From: Sphingomonas yantingensis
Lineage (GTDB): Bacteria > Pseudomonadota > Alphaproteobacteria > Sphingomonadales > Sphingomonadaceae
Reading direction: 5' to 3'
Assembly (NCBI RefSeq): GCF_014199325.1
Contig: NZ_JACIJJ010000002.1
Location: 620,001-684,000, forward strand
DNA: 64,000 nucleotides
Shown here: positions 8,413 through 15,700 of the stretch, piece by piece
How the letters are laid out: each line of letters starts with the position of its first letter
Position numbering within the stretch: the stretch's first letter is position 1
Program-made: the position numbers and the translations under genes
Notes under the pieces: generated by a model
Told to the model about the DNA's origin: nothing
What the model saw: the letters and a program-made list of their open reading frames with translations, nothing else
Databases searched by the model: none

Positions 8413-8889
8413 TCAATAAAGCATTAGATGATATTTATTTTGAAGAATTTGATAAACATACTCACCTAGCTTTGTTGGCCGATAGTAGGTTCCACGATAC
8501 TTTCCTTTATAAGGCCCTTCCAAAAAGTACTCTTTTATCCTAGTGCATAGTATATCTAATGGTGATGAGGATGCCGTGAAGACGCGGAGAGACCTTGATA
8601 GGGCGCTAACCGCATTTCTCAGATCTGAGTCAGGCTCGCCTCCTTGGTTTAAAAAGGTGTCATGCCCCGTAAAAACAACTTGGAGGGCTTTTAGCCTTGC
8701 TGGCTGATTTCCTTTTGGTGCAATGTGCGCAGCGATTTTCTGCGCGAACTCTTTTAATTCATACTCTGGTACCTGGCTATCCGGAGTCGGCTGTGCTGCG
8801 AATAGCTTCGGCTGGCCAATCAAAAATGGCGCTATCGCATTGATGGCGGCTGCGGCCGCCTCTTCGCGCAACTCCACAAACAAAAACAT
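8413..8889 (-). CDS. Hypothetical protein, low-GC cargo gene
   Basis: A 158-residue protein starting MFLFVELREEAAAAA, with no signal peptide and no family I recognise. The upstream minus strand carries GAGGAG and GAGG before the ATG at 8889. It is AT-richer than its neighbours and is oriented against the integrase. Together with the lipoprotein at 8993 it fills the segment between the intact integrase and the first degraded integrase copy, so it looks like cargo of one insertion. Function unknown. Confidence 0.6.
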   Translation of the reverse strand: MFLFVELREEAAAAAINAIAPFLIGQPKLFAAQPTPDSQVPEYELKEFAQKIAAHIAPKGNQPARLKALQVVFTGHDTFLNQGGEPDSDLRNAVSALSRSLRVFTASSSPLDILCTRIKEYFLEGPYKGKYRGTYYRPTKLGEYVYQILQNKYHLMLY

Positions 8890-8992
8890 CCTCGTTCTCC
8901 TCTGCTAAGGAGAGTTGCACGAAACGCTGCGCGGCTGCAAGGATTAAGCCGGCGGCTTGCGAGAAGCGGTTTCACAGGCCATCGTAGGGACG

Positions 8993-9457
8993 ATGCGCCA
9001 CATGTATCCGTTACTTACGTTCGTTGTAATTGCTGCTTGCGCCTCAGAACCGAGCCCCGAGGAGCAAGCCCGCATCAGCGGAGACGAACTAGCTCGCCAG
9101 TTTGCCCTCAAGGATACCGCTGGCACGCCAATCGCCGAAAAGTGTCGATTGATGAAGGCAATGGCTGAGACGTATGCCAAGGGCGGCAACGCCAACGTCT
9201 ACAGCGCCAATCAATCGGCCTTGCAGCGGGACGCGTTCTGCTCGACAAAGCCCGACACGAAACTCGCGAAGGTGGCGGCAGAAGAATTGCGGCGGTTCAA
9301 CAACGATCCTGCAACTGACACCCGCAATCGTTGCGCCCAGCATTCTCTCGTAGCGATGGCTTACAGGGAAGCGGGTGACGGCCCCAATTACGATTCTTGG
9401 CGCTTAAAGACGCGAGCGTATTGCGATCAGGCTGGCTGGCGACATGGCGGCGTTTAA
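8993..9457 (+). CDS. Putative lipoprotein, unknown function
   Basis: From ATG 8993 the protein is 154 residues with a short hydrophobic leader ending in FVVIAAC, a plausible lipobox, followed by an acidic linker and a helical, Cys-containing body (AEKCRLM, RDAFC, RNRCAQH, AYCDQAG) with paired-Cys spacing suggestive of disulphides in the periplasm. An upstream in-frame start at 8957 would bury the signal peptide and is disfavoured. No family recognised. It lies between two integrase 3' ends and is probably cargo. Confidence 0.6.
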   Translation: MRHMYPLLTFVVIAACASEPSPEEQARISGDELARQFALKDTAGTPIAEKCRLMKAMAETYAKGGNANVYSANQSALQRDAFCSTKPDTKLAKVAAEELRRFNNDPATDTRNRCAQHSLVAMAYREAGDGPNYDSWRLKTRAYCDQAGWRHGGV

Positions 9458-9489
9458 TAGTCGCGGTTGATCGACTTGATTTCCTGCCG

Positions 9490-9657
9490 GGTGGTCGCAG
9501 GAAGCGATCGATATCCGGGCCGACGTTCCGCGCCTCAACGGATGCCCCCCTATGTCCTAACCACAAAAGCACGACGCGGTATTCAAGCTCCCCCAATGAC
9601 ACACGCCTCGCCGCGGTGGAAGCCGGGGCGAAGCGAATGGGCGGCATCACGACCTAA
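9490..9657 (+). pseudogene. Degraded second copy of the tyrosine integrase 3' end
   Basis: The DNA at about 9496-9558 aligns by eye with integrase codons ~275-302 (GCGATCGAT, then GGATGCCCC) but is frameshifted at a C run. It then jumps to codons ~356-386, where the frame reads HKSTTRYSSSPNDTRLAAV and ends GAKRMGGITT. About 54 codons containing the catalytic His/Arg pair are missing. Homology continues past the stop through the downstream hairpins (CCCCACCCG...CGGGTGGGG and GGCGCAA...TTGCGCC) to about 9740, as at 8246-8320. Confidence 0.75.
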
Positions 9658-9797
9658 TTTAAAACCCCACCCGTGCGTTGGCTTTGCGGCCGGCGTGCGG
9701 GTGGGGATCTGGCGCAACCGCCATTTTTTTTGCGCCTCGACGCCAGTTCCGCCAGCTGTCCTACTGAGAACAAAGACGGTACAGCAAGGGCGAAAGG

Positions 9798-9920
9798 ATG
9801 CCAACGATGATCATCATCGATGCCCAACTGCTGATCGCGTTCGCCGCGTTGCTGAGCAGCCTTGCCGCCCTCATTCGCGTTTGCCGCCCCCGACGAGGCA
9901 CCGAGCGGGATGGGGAATGA
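9798..9920 (+). CDS. Small single-pass membrane protein (40 aa)
   Basis: A 40-residue ORF starting MPTMIIIDAQ, with one hydrophobic helix (about residues 10-27) followed by a basic tail (RVCRPRRG). AAGGG lies seven bases before the ATG. It directly precedes the secreted nuclease gene. Small proteins of this form are easily missed; evidence is limited to the SD, the membrane helix and the position, so it remains tentative. Confidence 0.35.
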   Translation: MPTMIIIDAQLLIAFAALLSSLAALIRVCRPRRGTERDGE

Positions 9921-9959
9921 TGTCGAGCGTCGCCGCAAGCAGTCGTGTCATGTAACCCG

Positions 9960-10403
9960 ATGTTGATGCTGCCCTTCCTATTCCTGTCCCTTGTCGACGT
10001 GGTCCCGGCCGGCACGACCTTCGCCTGCACGCCCGATAGGGTGTGGGACGGGGATGGCCCGCTATGGTGCAAGGAGGGACCTCGCGTCCGCTTGGCCGGG
10101 ATCGCCGCTCGAGAAATGGGCGGTGACTGTCGATCGAACCAGCCGTGCCCCGCCGCATCGGCCGAACGGGCGCGCGATGCGCTGGTGCAGTTGGTGGGGC
10201 GACCCGTTCGGCGGTCTCGGGAGGGGCACGTGATTGTCGCCGGGCCTAAGCTGACGTGTCGATCGGACGGCGACGGACGCGGCAATCGGACCGCCGCTTG
10301 GTGCACGTCCCCGAAGGTGGGCGACCTGTCGTGCGCGATGCTGAAAACTCGAACGGTGTTGAAGTGGACGCGCTATTGGCGGAAGCATCGCTGTGACGCC
10401 TGA
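9960..10403 (+). CDS. Secreted staphylococcal-nuclease-like (SNase) protein
   Basis: A 147-residue protein with a hydrophobic leader (MLMLPFLFLSLVDVV) and a compact SNase-like core: VWDGDGPLW near residue 28, then VRLAGIAAREMGG, which holds the Arg and Glu at the positions of the catalytic pair in thermonucleases, and a Cys-rich C-terminus likely disulphide-bonded. It would act on DNA or RNA in the periplasm or outside the cell. The core is shorter than classical SNase, so activity is uncertain. The next gene starts inside its last codons (11-base overlap), suggesting coupled translation. Confidence 0.65.
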   Translation: MLMLPFLFLSLVDVVPAGTTFACTPDRVWDGDGPLWCKEGPRVRLAGIAAREMGGDCRSNQPCPAASAERARDALVQLVGRPVRRSREGHVIVAGPKLTCRSDGDGRGNRTAAWCTSPKVGDLSCAMLKTRTVLKWTRYWRKHRCDA

Positions 10404-10584
10404 CGAGGAACGTTGGGCAGAGGCGCTGATGGTAGAGCGTCAGCACGGCGATAGGGCGGGCGAGCATATTGCGGAGCGCATCACCGCGCTGGCGCTTGCT
10501 GGAGACGATGCGGGGGTGGCTAGATGGCTTGAGATCGCGGCGCGGCTGGACGCGCTCGATCAGCATCCTAAGCGACTGACGTGA
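10393..10584 (+). CDS. DUF6961-like small protein
   Basis: A 63-residue helical protein (MTPDEERWAEALMVERQHG, then ITALALAGDDAGVARW) resembling the small DUF6961 proteins often seen in sphingomonad mobile elements. The GTG at 10393 lies within the 3' end of the nuclease gene, an 11-base overlap in a different frame, which supports coupling. No catalytic motif is visible. Role unknown; co-expression with the nuclease could mean an accessory or inhibitor, but that is only inference from position. Confidence 0.6.
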   Translation: MTPDEERWAEALMVERQHGDRAGEHIAERITALALAGDDAGVARWLEIAARLDALDQHPKRLT

Positions 10585-10771
10585 GGCGTCCAAGCCTGCT
10601 AAAGATCAAAGCTTGGCTGTTTAGTGTGCTGGTTTTCGCCAGCTTCCTTTCCGGTGTTGCCGATCCCGGCGGTTGAATAGTCATTCTAATCTACCGACGT
10701 CGGCTTTATGAAAGAGGTTCCTTCAGGGCGGCTTTCTCGAGATCGAAACGCACGCTGATCACTGCGTTGTG

Positions 10772-10801
10772 GGGGAGCGCCGTCGAAGCGCTCCCCTCTT
10801 T
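10772..10801. terminator. Hairpin at the 3' end of the secreted-protein gene
   Basis: GGGGAGCG (about 10773-10780) pairs with CGCTCCCC (10789-10796), with T-rich sequence following on the plus strand. It sits right after the stop of the minus-strand gene ending at 10805 and can serve as a terminator for that gene or for plus-strand transcripts. Confidence 0.4.
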
Positions 10802-10804
10802 GCA

Positions 10805-11314
10805 CTAGAGGCCGAAATTGGCATCAACCTTCGAATACGTCAGTTCCCATGACGCTTTTGCAAGGCCGCCACCGCCAAAGATTCCGTTTTCATACTTTTT
10901 GAATCGCATTGCGACGCCGTCCGGGCGGCTCCAAATCGCAACCTTTCCTTGACGAGCAAGAATGCTGCCGCCGTTGCCGTCCCAATTCGCGGGCTGGCCG
11001 TATTTTGCAGACAAGGCGGTCATGACCTCGTTAGAACAGCGCCCACCCATGCTGGGGTTTCCGGCAATCATGACCTCTTTGACAATGCCTGCATCATCGA
11101 AGCGAATATTTGCCTCTGCGTCACACTTGCCCATGATGTTGACGTTGCTAATTTCGATCGCAGCCTTTTGGTATTCGGTATCAGGCCCTTTGGGATAGAG
11201 CGCCTCGACTTGCGCGCGTGTCATACCAAATTCGACCTTGCCCCAAACAGGCTCCGCCGACGCGGAGGTGGCAACTGACCCTAAGAACGCGGCTGCAAAG
11301 ATACGGTAAACCAT
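10805..11314 (-). CDS. Periplasmic secreted protein of unknown function
   Basis: Started at ATG 11314, this is a 169-residue protein with a clear Sec signal peptide (MVYRIFAAAFLGSVATSASA, cleavage after ASA). The mature part begins EPVWGKVEFGMTRAQVEALYP, a pattern common in small periplasmic proteins with a GM(T/S)xxxVxxLYP repeat-like motif, and has two Cys. AGGGGG lies upstream on its strand. The longer frame to 11356 would hide the signal peptide. No enzyme motif is seen; the exact function is unknown. Confidence 0.65.
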   Translation of the reverse strand: MVYRIFAAAFLGSVATSASAEPVWGKVEFGMTRAQVEALYPKGPDTEYQKAAIEISNVNIMGKCDAEANIRFDDAGIVKEVMIAGNPSMGGRCSNEVMTALSAKYGQPANWDGNGGSILARQGKVAIWSRPDGVAMRFKKYENGIFGGGGLAKASWELTYSKVDANFGL

Positions 11315-11544
11315 TAGAAATCCCCCTAGTCCGGTCGTTCCCTCGATCGGATGCAATTCCGTTACGGTATTGATACCTCCGTTTGCAATCAGAGACTTGC
11401 GGATTGGTCCGGTTTGGCCGAACCCTCAATCTCACGATTTCAACGCTGTCACCTGATGGGCTGCCGCCGCGTCACAACCCTAAGCGGTCTCTGTCAGCCG
11501 CTTTCATTTTTCATCCGCTCATGCTTAGCTTGGAGCCTCTCCTG

Positions 11545-12465
11545 CTAAAGCACCATCTTTGCTCGATGATAGGCAAGATATTGCGCTTGCGACGGCTTGA
11601 AGGTGCCGACGTTGGTCACGGCGCTAAAGCCCCAGGCCGTCCAAACTGCGTCGGAAAGCTGGGACGATCGTAAGACCATTCCATCGTCATCGAAGCTTAT
11701 AAATCCGCGGTCGAACAGACGGTCCGCATGAGGCGAAAGGAGAAGGCCGTTGCTACCATCCAGCTTTTCTGCATCAGTACTATCACGCCAGGGCTTAATA
11801 TGGCTAGCAACCAGAAAACGCGGATCGCTGATGCCGGTCAAACGACAATGATTTTCATTCAATCGTACGTTGGCGCGAAACACACCCTGACCGCGACGTG
11901 AGAGCGTAAGCTGCTGCTTGTGGGTTTCGCCAATATCGACCCGTCCGCGCAACGAGTCCTCCGCCGCGTCGTCTTCAGCCAAAATAACAGGCTCAGGTGG
12001 GTTGATAAGGGTTGGGGCACTGATCCCCAGCTTTGCAAGTAAAACGGCGGCAAATCCGGCTGAAATCTCGGTCAAATAGACGCCTTGATTGCCATTCCCA
12101 TTCGACTGCAATGGGGCATATTTTACACCCATGTGGGGGGTAAGCTCGGCAATAAAGCTTTTGGGCTGCACGGGCGTCGCGGCTTGCGTGAACTCGACTG
12201 GTACGAGCCAGCCCTCGTTATCCCATTGGTCACCAACTGAGCCGAAGTTGGGTTTGACAGCAGCCTGCGCTGCGCCTTGAGCCACGCCCACCGCTTGGAT
12301 CTTTGTGTCACAGAATGAGAAGATAAGGTGCCCCGCGCGGACCTGCTCCATGGTGTCGTAGAAGGGATTGCGCGCGCCACCGCGATTTCGCTGCGGCGAC
12401 CAAAGGAACCCGCCCTCGGTCTCGTGGCGATAAGTTTGGTTCTGATTGACCCACCAATAGCGCAT
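11545..12465 (-). CDS. EVE-like/HNH modification-dependent restriction endonuclease (putative)
   Basis: From ATG 12465 the protein is 306 residues. The N-terminus (MRYWWVNQNQTYRHETEGG, then VRAGHLIFSFCDTKIQAVG) resembles the EVE/PUA-like domain that reads modified bases. The C-terminus has the HNH_2 nuclease pattern: CRLTGISDPRFLVASHIKPW, then LSPHADRLFDRGFISF. EVE-HNH and SRA-HNH enzymes are known to cut DNA carrying modified cytosine. No methyltransferase gene is adjacent, consistent with a modification-dependent (type IV) enzyme. The gene diverges from a PD-(D/E)XK nuclease at 12774. Substrate specificity cannot be read from sequence. Confidence 0.75.
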   Translation of the reverse strand: MRYWWVNQNQTYRHETEGGFLWSPQRNRGGARNPFYDTMEQVRAGHLIFSFCDTKIQAVGVAQGAAQAAVKPNFGSVGDQWDNEGWLVPVEFTQAATPVQPKSFIAELTPHMGVKYAPLQSNGNGNQGVYLTEISAGFAAVLLAKLGISAPTLINPPEPVILAEDDAAEDSLRGRVDIGETHKQQLTLSRRGQGVFRANVRLNENHCRLTGISDPRFLVASHIKPWRDSTDAEKLDGSNGLLLSPHADRLFDRGFISFDDDGMVLRSSQLSDAVWTAWGFSAVTNVGTFKPSQAQYLAYHRAKMVL

Positions 12466-12530
12466 CGCTCTCTCCCTCGTGCTGAGCGTCGCTATGCGCC
12501 TCTTCCACGCAATCGTTGCCGGCATCTATC

Positions 12531-12590
12531 CTACACGGGTGCTCGCCGCGGTAAAGGTTGGTGCGAAACGCATCAGCGGCACTAACCCGA
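12531..12590 (+). pseudogene. Third, short degraded copy of the integrase C-terminus
   Basis: The frame reads TRVLAAVKVGAKRISGT, matching TLLAAVEAGAKRMGGST at the end of the intact integrase and TRLAAVEAGAKRMGGIT in the second copy. Only about 20 codons remain, with several substitutions, so this is the oldest of the three. It lies in the spacer between the EVE/HNH and DUF4268 genes. Confidence 0.6.
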
Positions 12591-12773
12591 CCTCCCATCG
12601 AGCGCGTTCGCTCGCCGCCAATAGGTCTGATCAAGGTTCGTGCGCCTCGCTCAAGCCAAACGAACTACCTTCACCCAACCGGAGTTTGGCAAAACACGCG
12701 TTGTTGAGCCCAAAGGCGTCTCTTGCCGAACATGTTGTAGGCTGCTCTTGTCGCCCAGAAAGCGAGATTTGGC

Positions 12774-13874
12774 ATGCCGTTGTATCGCATTACGGGACAG
12801 ACGTTGGAGCGGGTAGCCGAGACGACGTTCGCAGCAGAAAGCATCAGAGAGCGCGGTGATATCCAGCGGCTGCTGAGGGCCGATATTACGGTGCTTAGCC
12901 CTGATCTGATGGTTGTGGCGGAGGAATTTGGCGACTGGGCCGACAGCCAGCGTCGGATCGACCTGCTATGCGTCGACAAGGACGCCAATCTTGTCGTTGT
13001 CGAGCTGAAGCGCACCGAAGATGGCGGCCACATGGAGCTGCAGGCGATTAGGTATGCAGCGATGGTATCAAGCATGACCTTTGAGCGGCTCGTAGCTGCG
13101 CATGCGCGCTACATCGGCGGGATCGAAGCCGTCCCGCGTGCCGAGGCTGCCTTGCTGGACTTTCTGGATTGGGAGACGCCGAGTGACGGTGCACTATCCG
13201 ACACCGTTCGCATCGTTTTGCTGTCCGCTGACTTTTCCACCGAACTCACGACCGCGGTTATGTGGCTTAACAAGCGCGGACTAGACGTCAGCTGTTTCCG
13301 TCTTAAACCGCATCGGCTCGGCGCCGACGTGCTGATAGACATTCAGCAGATTATCCCTCTTCCTGAAGCGGCCGAGTACGAAGTTAAGGTCCGAGCGCAA
13401 AGGCAGGAGGCCGAGCGCGCCGTGTCCGCCCGCGGTGCAATCTTCGAGCGTTTCTGGTCGCAGCTTATAGATCGTAGCCGCTCGCGCACAGGGGTGGTCG
13501 CTAACCGTTCGACCAGCCGCGACCATTGGCTCACCGGATCAATCGGAAAAGCCGGATTCCAACCTACTTTCACGATGAAGCAGCACGATAGCCGCGTCGA
13601 AATGTATATCGATCTAGGCAAAGGCGGCGAGCAGCGGACAAAAGCCTCATTTCAAGCCTTATACGATCAAAAAGAAGCGATCGAACGCGAGTACGGCGCG
13701 AAATTGGAATGGCAGCCGCTTCCGGAGAAGCGGGGCTGCCGAATCTATGGGTTCGTCGATGGTGGTTGGAAGACCCCCGAAGACGAGTGGCCCGATCTTC
13801 AAAGCCGGCTAATTGACGCGATGGTCCAGTTGGAACGCGCGTTCAGAACGCCCGTGGGTCTACTCACAGTATGA
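12774..13874 (+). CDS. PD-(D/E)XK nuclease with DUF4268 domain
   Basis: A 366-residue protein. The N-terminal half has RRIDLLCVDKDANLVVVELKR (residues ~60-80), the D...ExK core of the PD-(D/E)XK fold as in NucS-like nucleases, followed by a helix MELQAIRYAAM. The C-terminal half resembles DUF4268 (FWSQLID near residue 225, MYIDLGKGGEQRTKASF, a WQPLPEKRGCRI strand). Such proteins occur in defence islands, although the target is not established. ATG 12774 overlaps no other gene. It is divergent from the EVE/HNH endonuclease, with an integrase scar between them. Confidence 0.75.
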   Translation: MPLYRITGQTLERVAETTFAAESIRERGDIQRLLRADITVLSPDLMVVAEEFGDWADSQRRIDLLCVDKDANLVVVELKRTEDGGHMELQAIRYAAMVSSMTFERLVAAHARYIGGIEAVPRAEAALLDFLDWETPSDGALSDTVRIVLLSADFSTELTTAVMWLNKRGLDVSCFRLKPHRLGADVLIDIQQIIPLPEAAEYEVKVRAQRQEAERAVSARGAIFERFWSQLIDRSRSRTGVVANRSTSRDHWLTGSIGKAGFQPTFTMKQHDSRVEMYIDLGKGGEQRTKASFQALYDQKEAIEREYGAKLEWQPLPEKRGCRIYGFVDGGWKTPEDEWPDLQSRLIDAMVQLERAFRTPVGLLTV

Positions 13875-13910
13875 ACTGGCGCCTTAAATGCGCTTGCCCT
13901 GACATCCATG

Positions 13911-14807
13911 TCACGCGGCCCTTTGCATTTCAGTAAGCTTCTGGAATTCAGCCAAAATGTCAGCGTGATGCTGTGCCAGGTAGCGAACCACCCGGGCGTT
14001 GCCGAGCAAGCGGTTAACATAGCCAGCCGCAAGCATGAGATCGAGCTGATCGGCGCTGTAGGACTGTTCAACAGCGCGAAGCTGACGGTCTACGTTTTCG
14101 CTCTCGCGTTGCATGGTCGCGACCTGGTCATCGGTGAGGCCCGGCACTCGTCGGGGTTTGCCGGCGACAAGCTGATCGTCGGGCGTAGAGGCAACAAGTG
14201 AGCGGGCATAGCTTACCGTGAAGCGATTCATCGTGATCATCGCCAAGGTTGCTTCAACTTGGCGTACAGGCTTCATAAAGCGCAACTCGGTGAAGACCTG
14301 AATGGGGACGTGCCGATCCTTTAATAGGTCAACCACTTCGGGACAGATGCCCACCAATAGGTTTCGCTTCTTGCGGATGCTGGCGATATCGACGTTGAGG
14401 GCGCGCGCCATTCGTTCTTCTGACACGCCTTTCCTAACCGCGTTCAGAATCATCCTGTGCTCTTGGATGGTCGCTATTCGGCTTATCCGCTTGTTATAGG
14501 TGAAGGCCTCGTCATCGGTAGCAACCAGACAGACAATTTCCGTGCTGCCGCGCTCTCGCTCGATTTCGACCCGAAGATGCCCATCTAGGAGATGAAAGCT
14601 GGTGGGGTCGGCCGCGTCTCTTGCGACTACCGGCGGTTCGATGATGCCGACCTCAGCGATCGAGGCGGCAATCTGACCGTACTTCACCGACTTTTTTACC
14701 GCAGACGATACTGCGCGTAAGGGCATGATGCGGTCGATCGGAATGCGTAGACTGGCTTCCTCGAAACCGAGTTTGACTGAAGTGCTCTGCGACCGGATGA
14801 TCATCAT
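13911..14807 (-). CDS. ParB-like protein with RepB-type C-terminus (ParB2)
   Basis: A 298-residue protein. The N-terminal ParB/Srx-like domain (IPIDRIMPLRA at residue ~22, SIAEVGIIEPPVV, HLLDGHLRVE in place of the usual GERR box) is followed by an HTH region (VSEERMARALNVDIASIRKKR) and a RepB-partition-like C-terminal helical domain. Its ATG overlaps the stop of the preceding ParB1 gene by four bases (ATGA at 14804-14807). No ParA-type ATPase is nearby, so it probably does not form a standard partition system. It may assist the serine recombinase encoded first in the operon; that is inference. Confidence 0.8.
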   Translation of the reverse strand: MMIIRSQSTSVKLGFEEASLRIPIDRIMPLRAVSSAVKKSVKYGQIAASIAEVGIIEPPVVARDAADPTSFHLLDGHLRVEIERERGSTEIVCLVATDDEAFTYNKRISRIATIQEHRMILNAVRKGVSEERMARALNVDIASIRKKRNLLVGICPEVVDLLKDRHVPIQVFTELRFMKPVRQVEATLAMITMNRFTVSYARSLVASTPDDQLVAGKPRRVPGLTDDQVATMQRESENVDRQLRAVEQSYSADQLDLMLAAGYVNRLLGNARVVRYLAQHHADILAEFQKLTEMQRAA

Positions 14808-15700
14808 ATAACCCTTATGCGATCAAGCCGCATCGCAAGGTTCTCGGGTAGCGTGGCGAGATTTTCGTCTTCGATTAAAGCTGTAAACTGGTCGTTCGAG
14901 CGCAATCGGCGCAGCGCCTCTGTGACCAGCAGCAGCTTGTCGCGCGCCGCATTCGCGCGCCGAATCAGGGCTCGCTTTCGATCGACATCCTCCTGGTAGG
15001 CACGGAGCAGGGAGGCAGGCGAAAGCGTTTGCCCAGGCGTTTTGCTAGCGTTCTGCTGCTTTAGGTGCTTACCCCGCCGCCGCCGGTCTTCAACGATCCG
15101 CTTAGCGGCCAGCAATTTTCGACCACGCAATGTGCCTTTCTCATAGGCAAGCTGCAGGGCACGTTGCACTTGATGATCCTCGGCATCGGCTATCTCAACG
15201 GCAACACTCAAGGGGATCGCTCTCGCCTCCACCGATCGGAGGAGTCGCTGCTCGCCTTTTTCGATCAGACGCGCGACCCCGCTCACGTATTCAAGAGTGA
15301 GCCCAGTCTTGCGGGAGATCTCAGGCAGGCTGTGCCCGCGCTCCCGCATGCCACTGATGTCTTGCAGTAGGTCGATCGCGTTGTGTTGGCGCCTAGCACA
15401 ATTTTCGACGAGACTTGCGATAAGGCAGTCCTCTGGATCAGCCGACACAACAAGCGCTGGTACCTCCGCCTGCCCCAAAGCCTGGTAAGCCTCGAGCCGT
15501 CCTTGACCGCAGACTAGATCATAGAATGGCCCATCCGCTTCCACTCTTCGCGTAACGGTGATGGGTCGCTTCAGCCCGATCTGGGCAATGTTATCTACGA
15601 TCTCCTTGAACACCTTTTTGTTACGAGTTCGCGGATTCACAACCGTGATCCGCTCAAGGGGAATCCACTCTATACGTTGCGCTGGCTTGGGCATGTTCAT
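14804..15700 (-). CDS. ParB/RepB/Spo0J-family protein (ParB1)
   Basis: Started at ATG 15700 (298 residues), which overlaps the recombinase stop as ATGA and is preceded by GGAGGG. It has an N-terminal ParB domain (IEWIPLERITVVNPRTRN, then IGLKRPITVTRR and a nucleotide-box-like CGQGRLEAYQALG) and a central HTH (HSLPEISRKTGLTLEYVSGVARL). The C-terminus is basic and helical. The longer frame upstream to 15928 is translated recombinase sequence in another frame and is rejected. It is the second gene of a three-gene operon with tight stop/start overlaps. Confidence 0.8.
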   Translation of the reverse strand: MNMPKPAQRIEWIPLERITVVNPRTRNKKVFKEIVDNIAQIGLKRPITVTRRVEADGPFYDLVCGQGRLEAYQALGQAEVPALVVSADPEDCLIASLVENCARRQHNAIDLLQDISGMRERGHSLPEISRKTGLTLEYVSGVARLIEKGEQRLLRSVEARAIPLSVAVEIADAEDHQVQRALQLAYEKGTLRGRKLLAAKRIVEDRRRRGKHLKQQNASKTPGQTLSPASLLRAYQEDVDRKRALIRRANAARDKLLLVTEALRRLRSNDQFTALIEDENLATLPENLAMRLDRIRVI

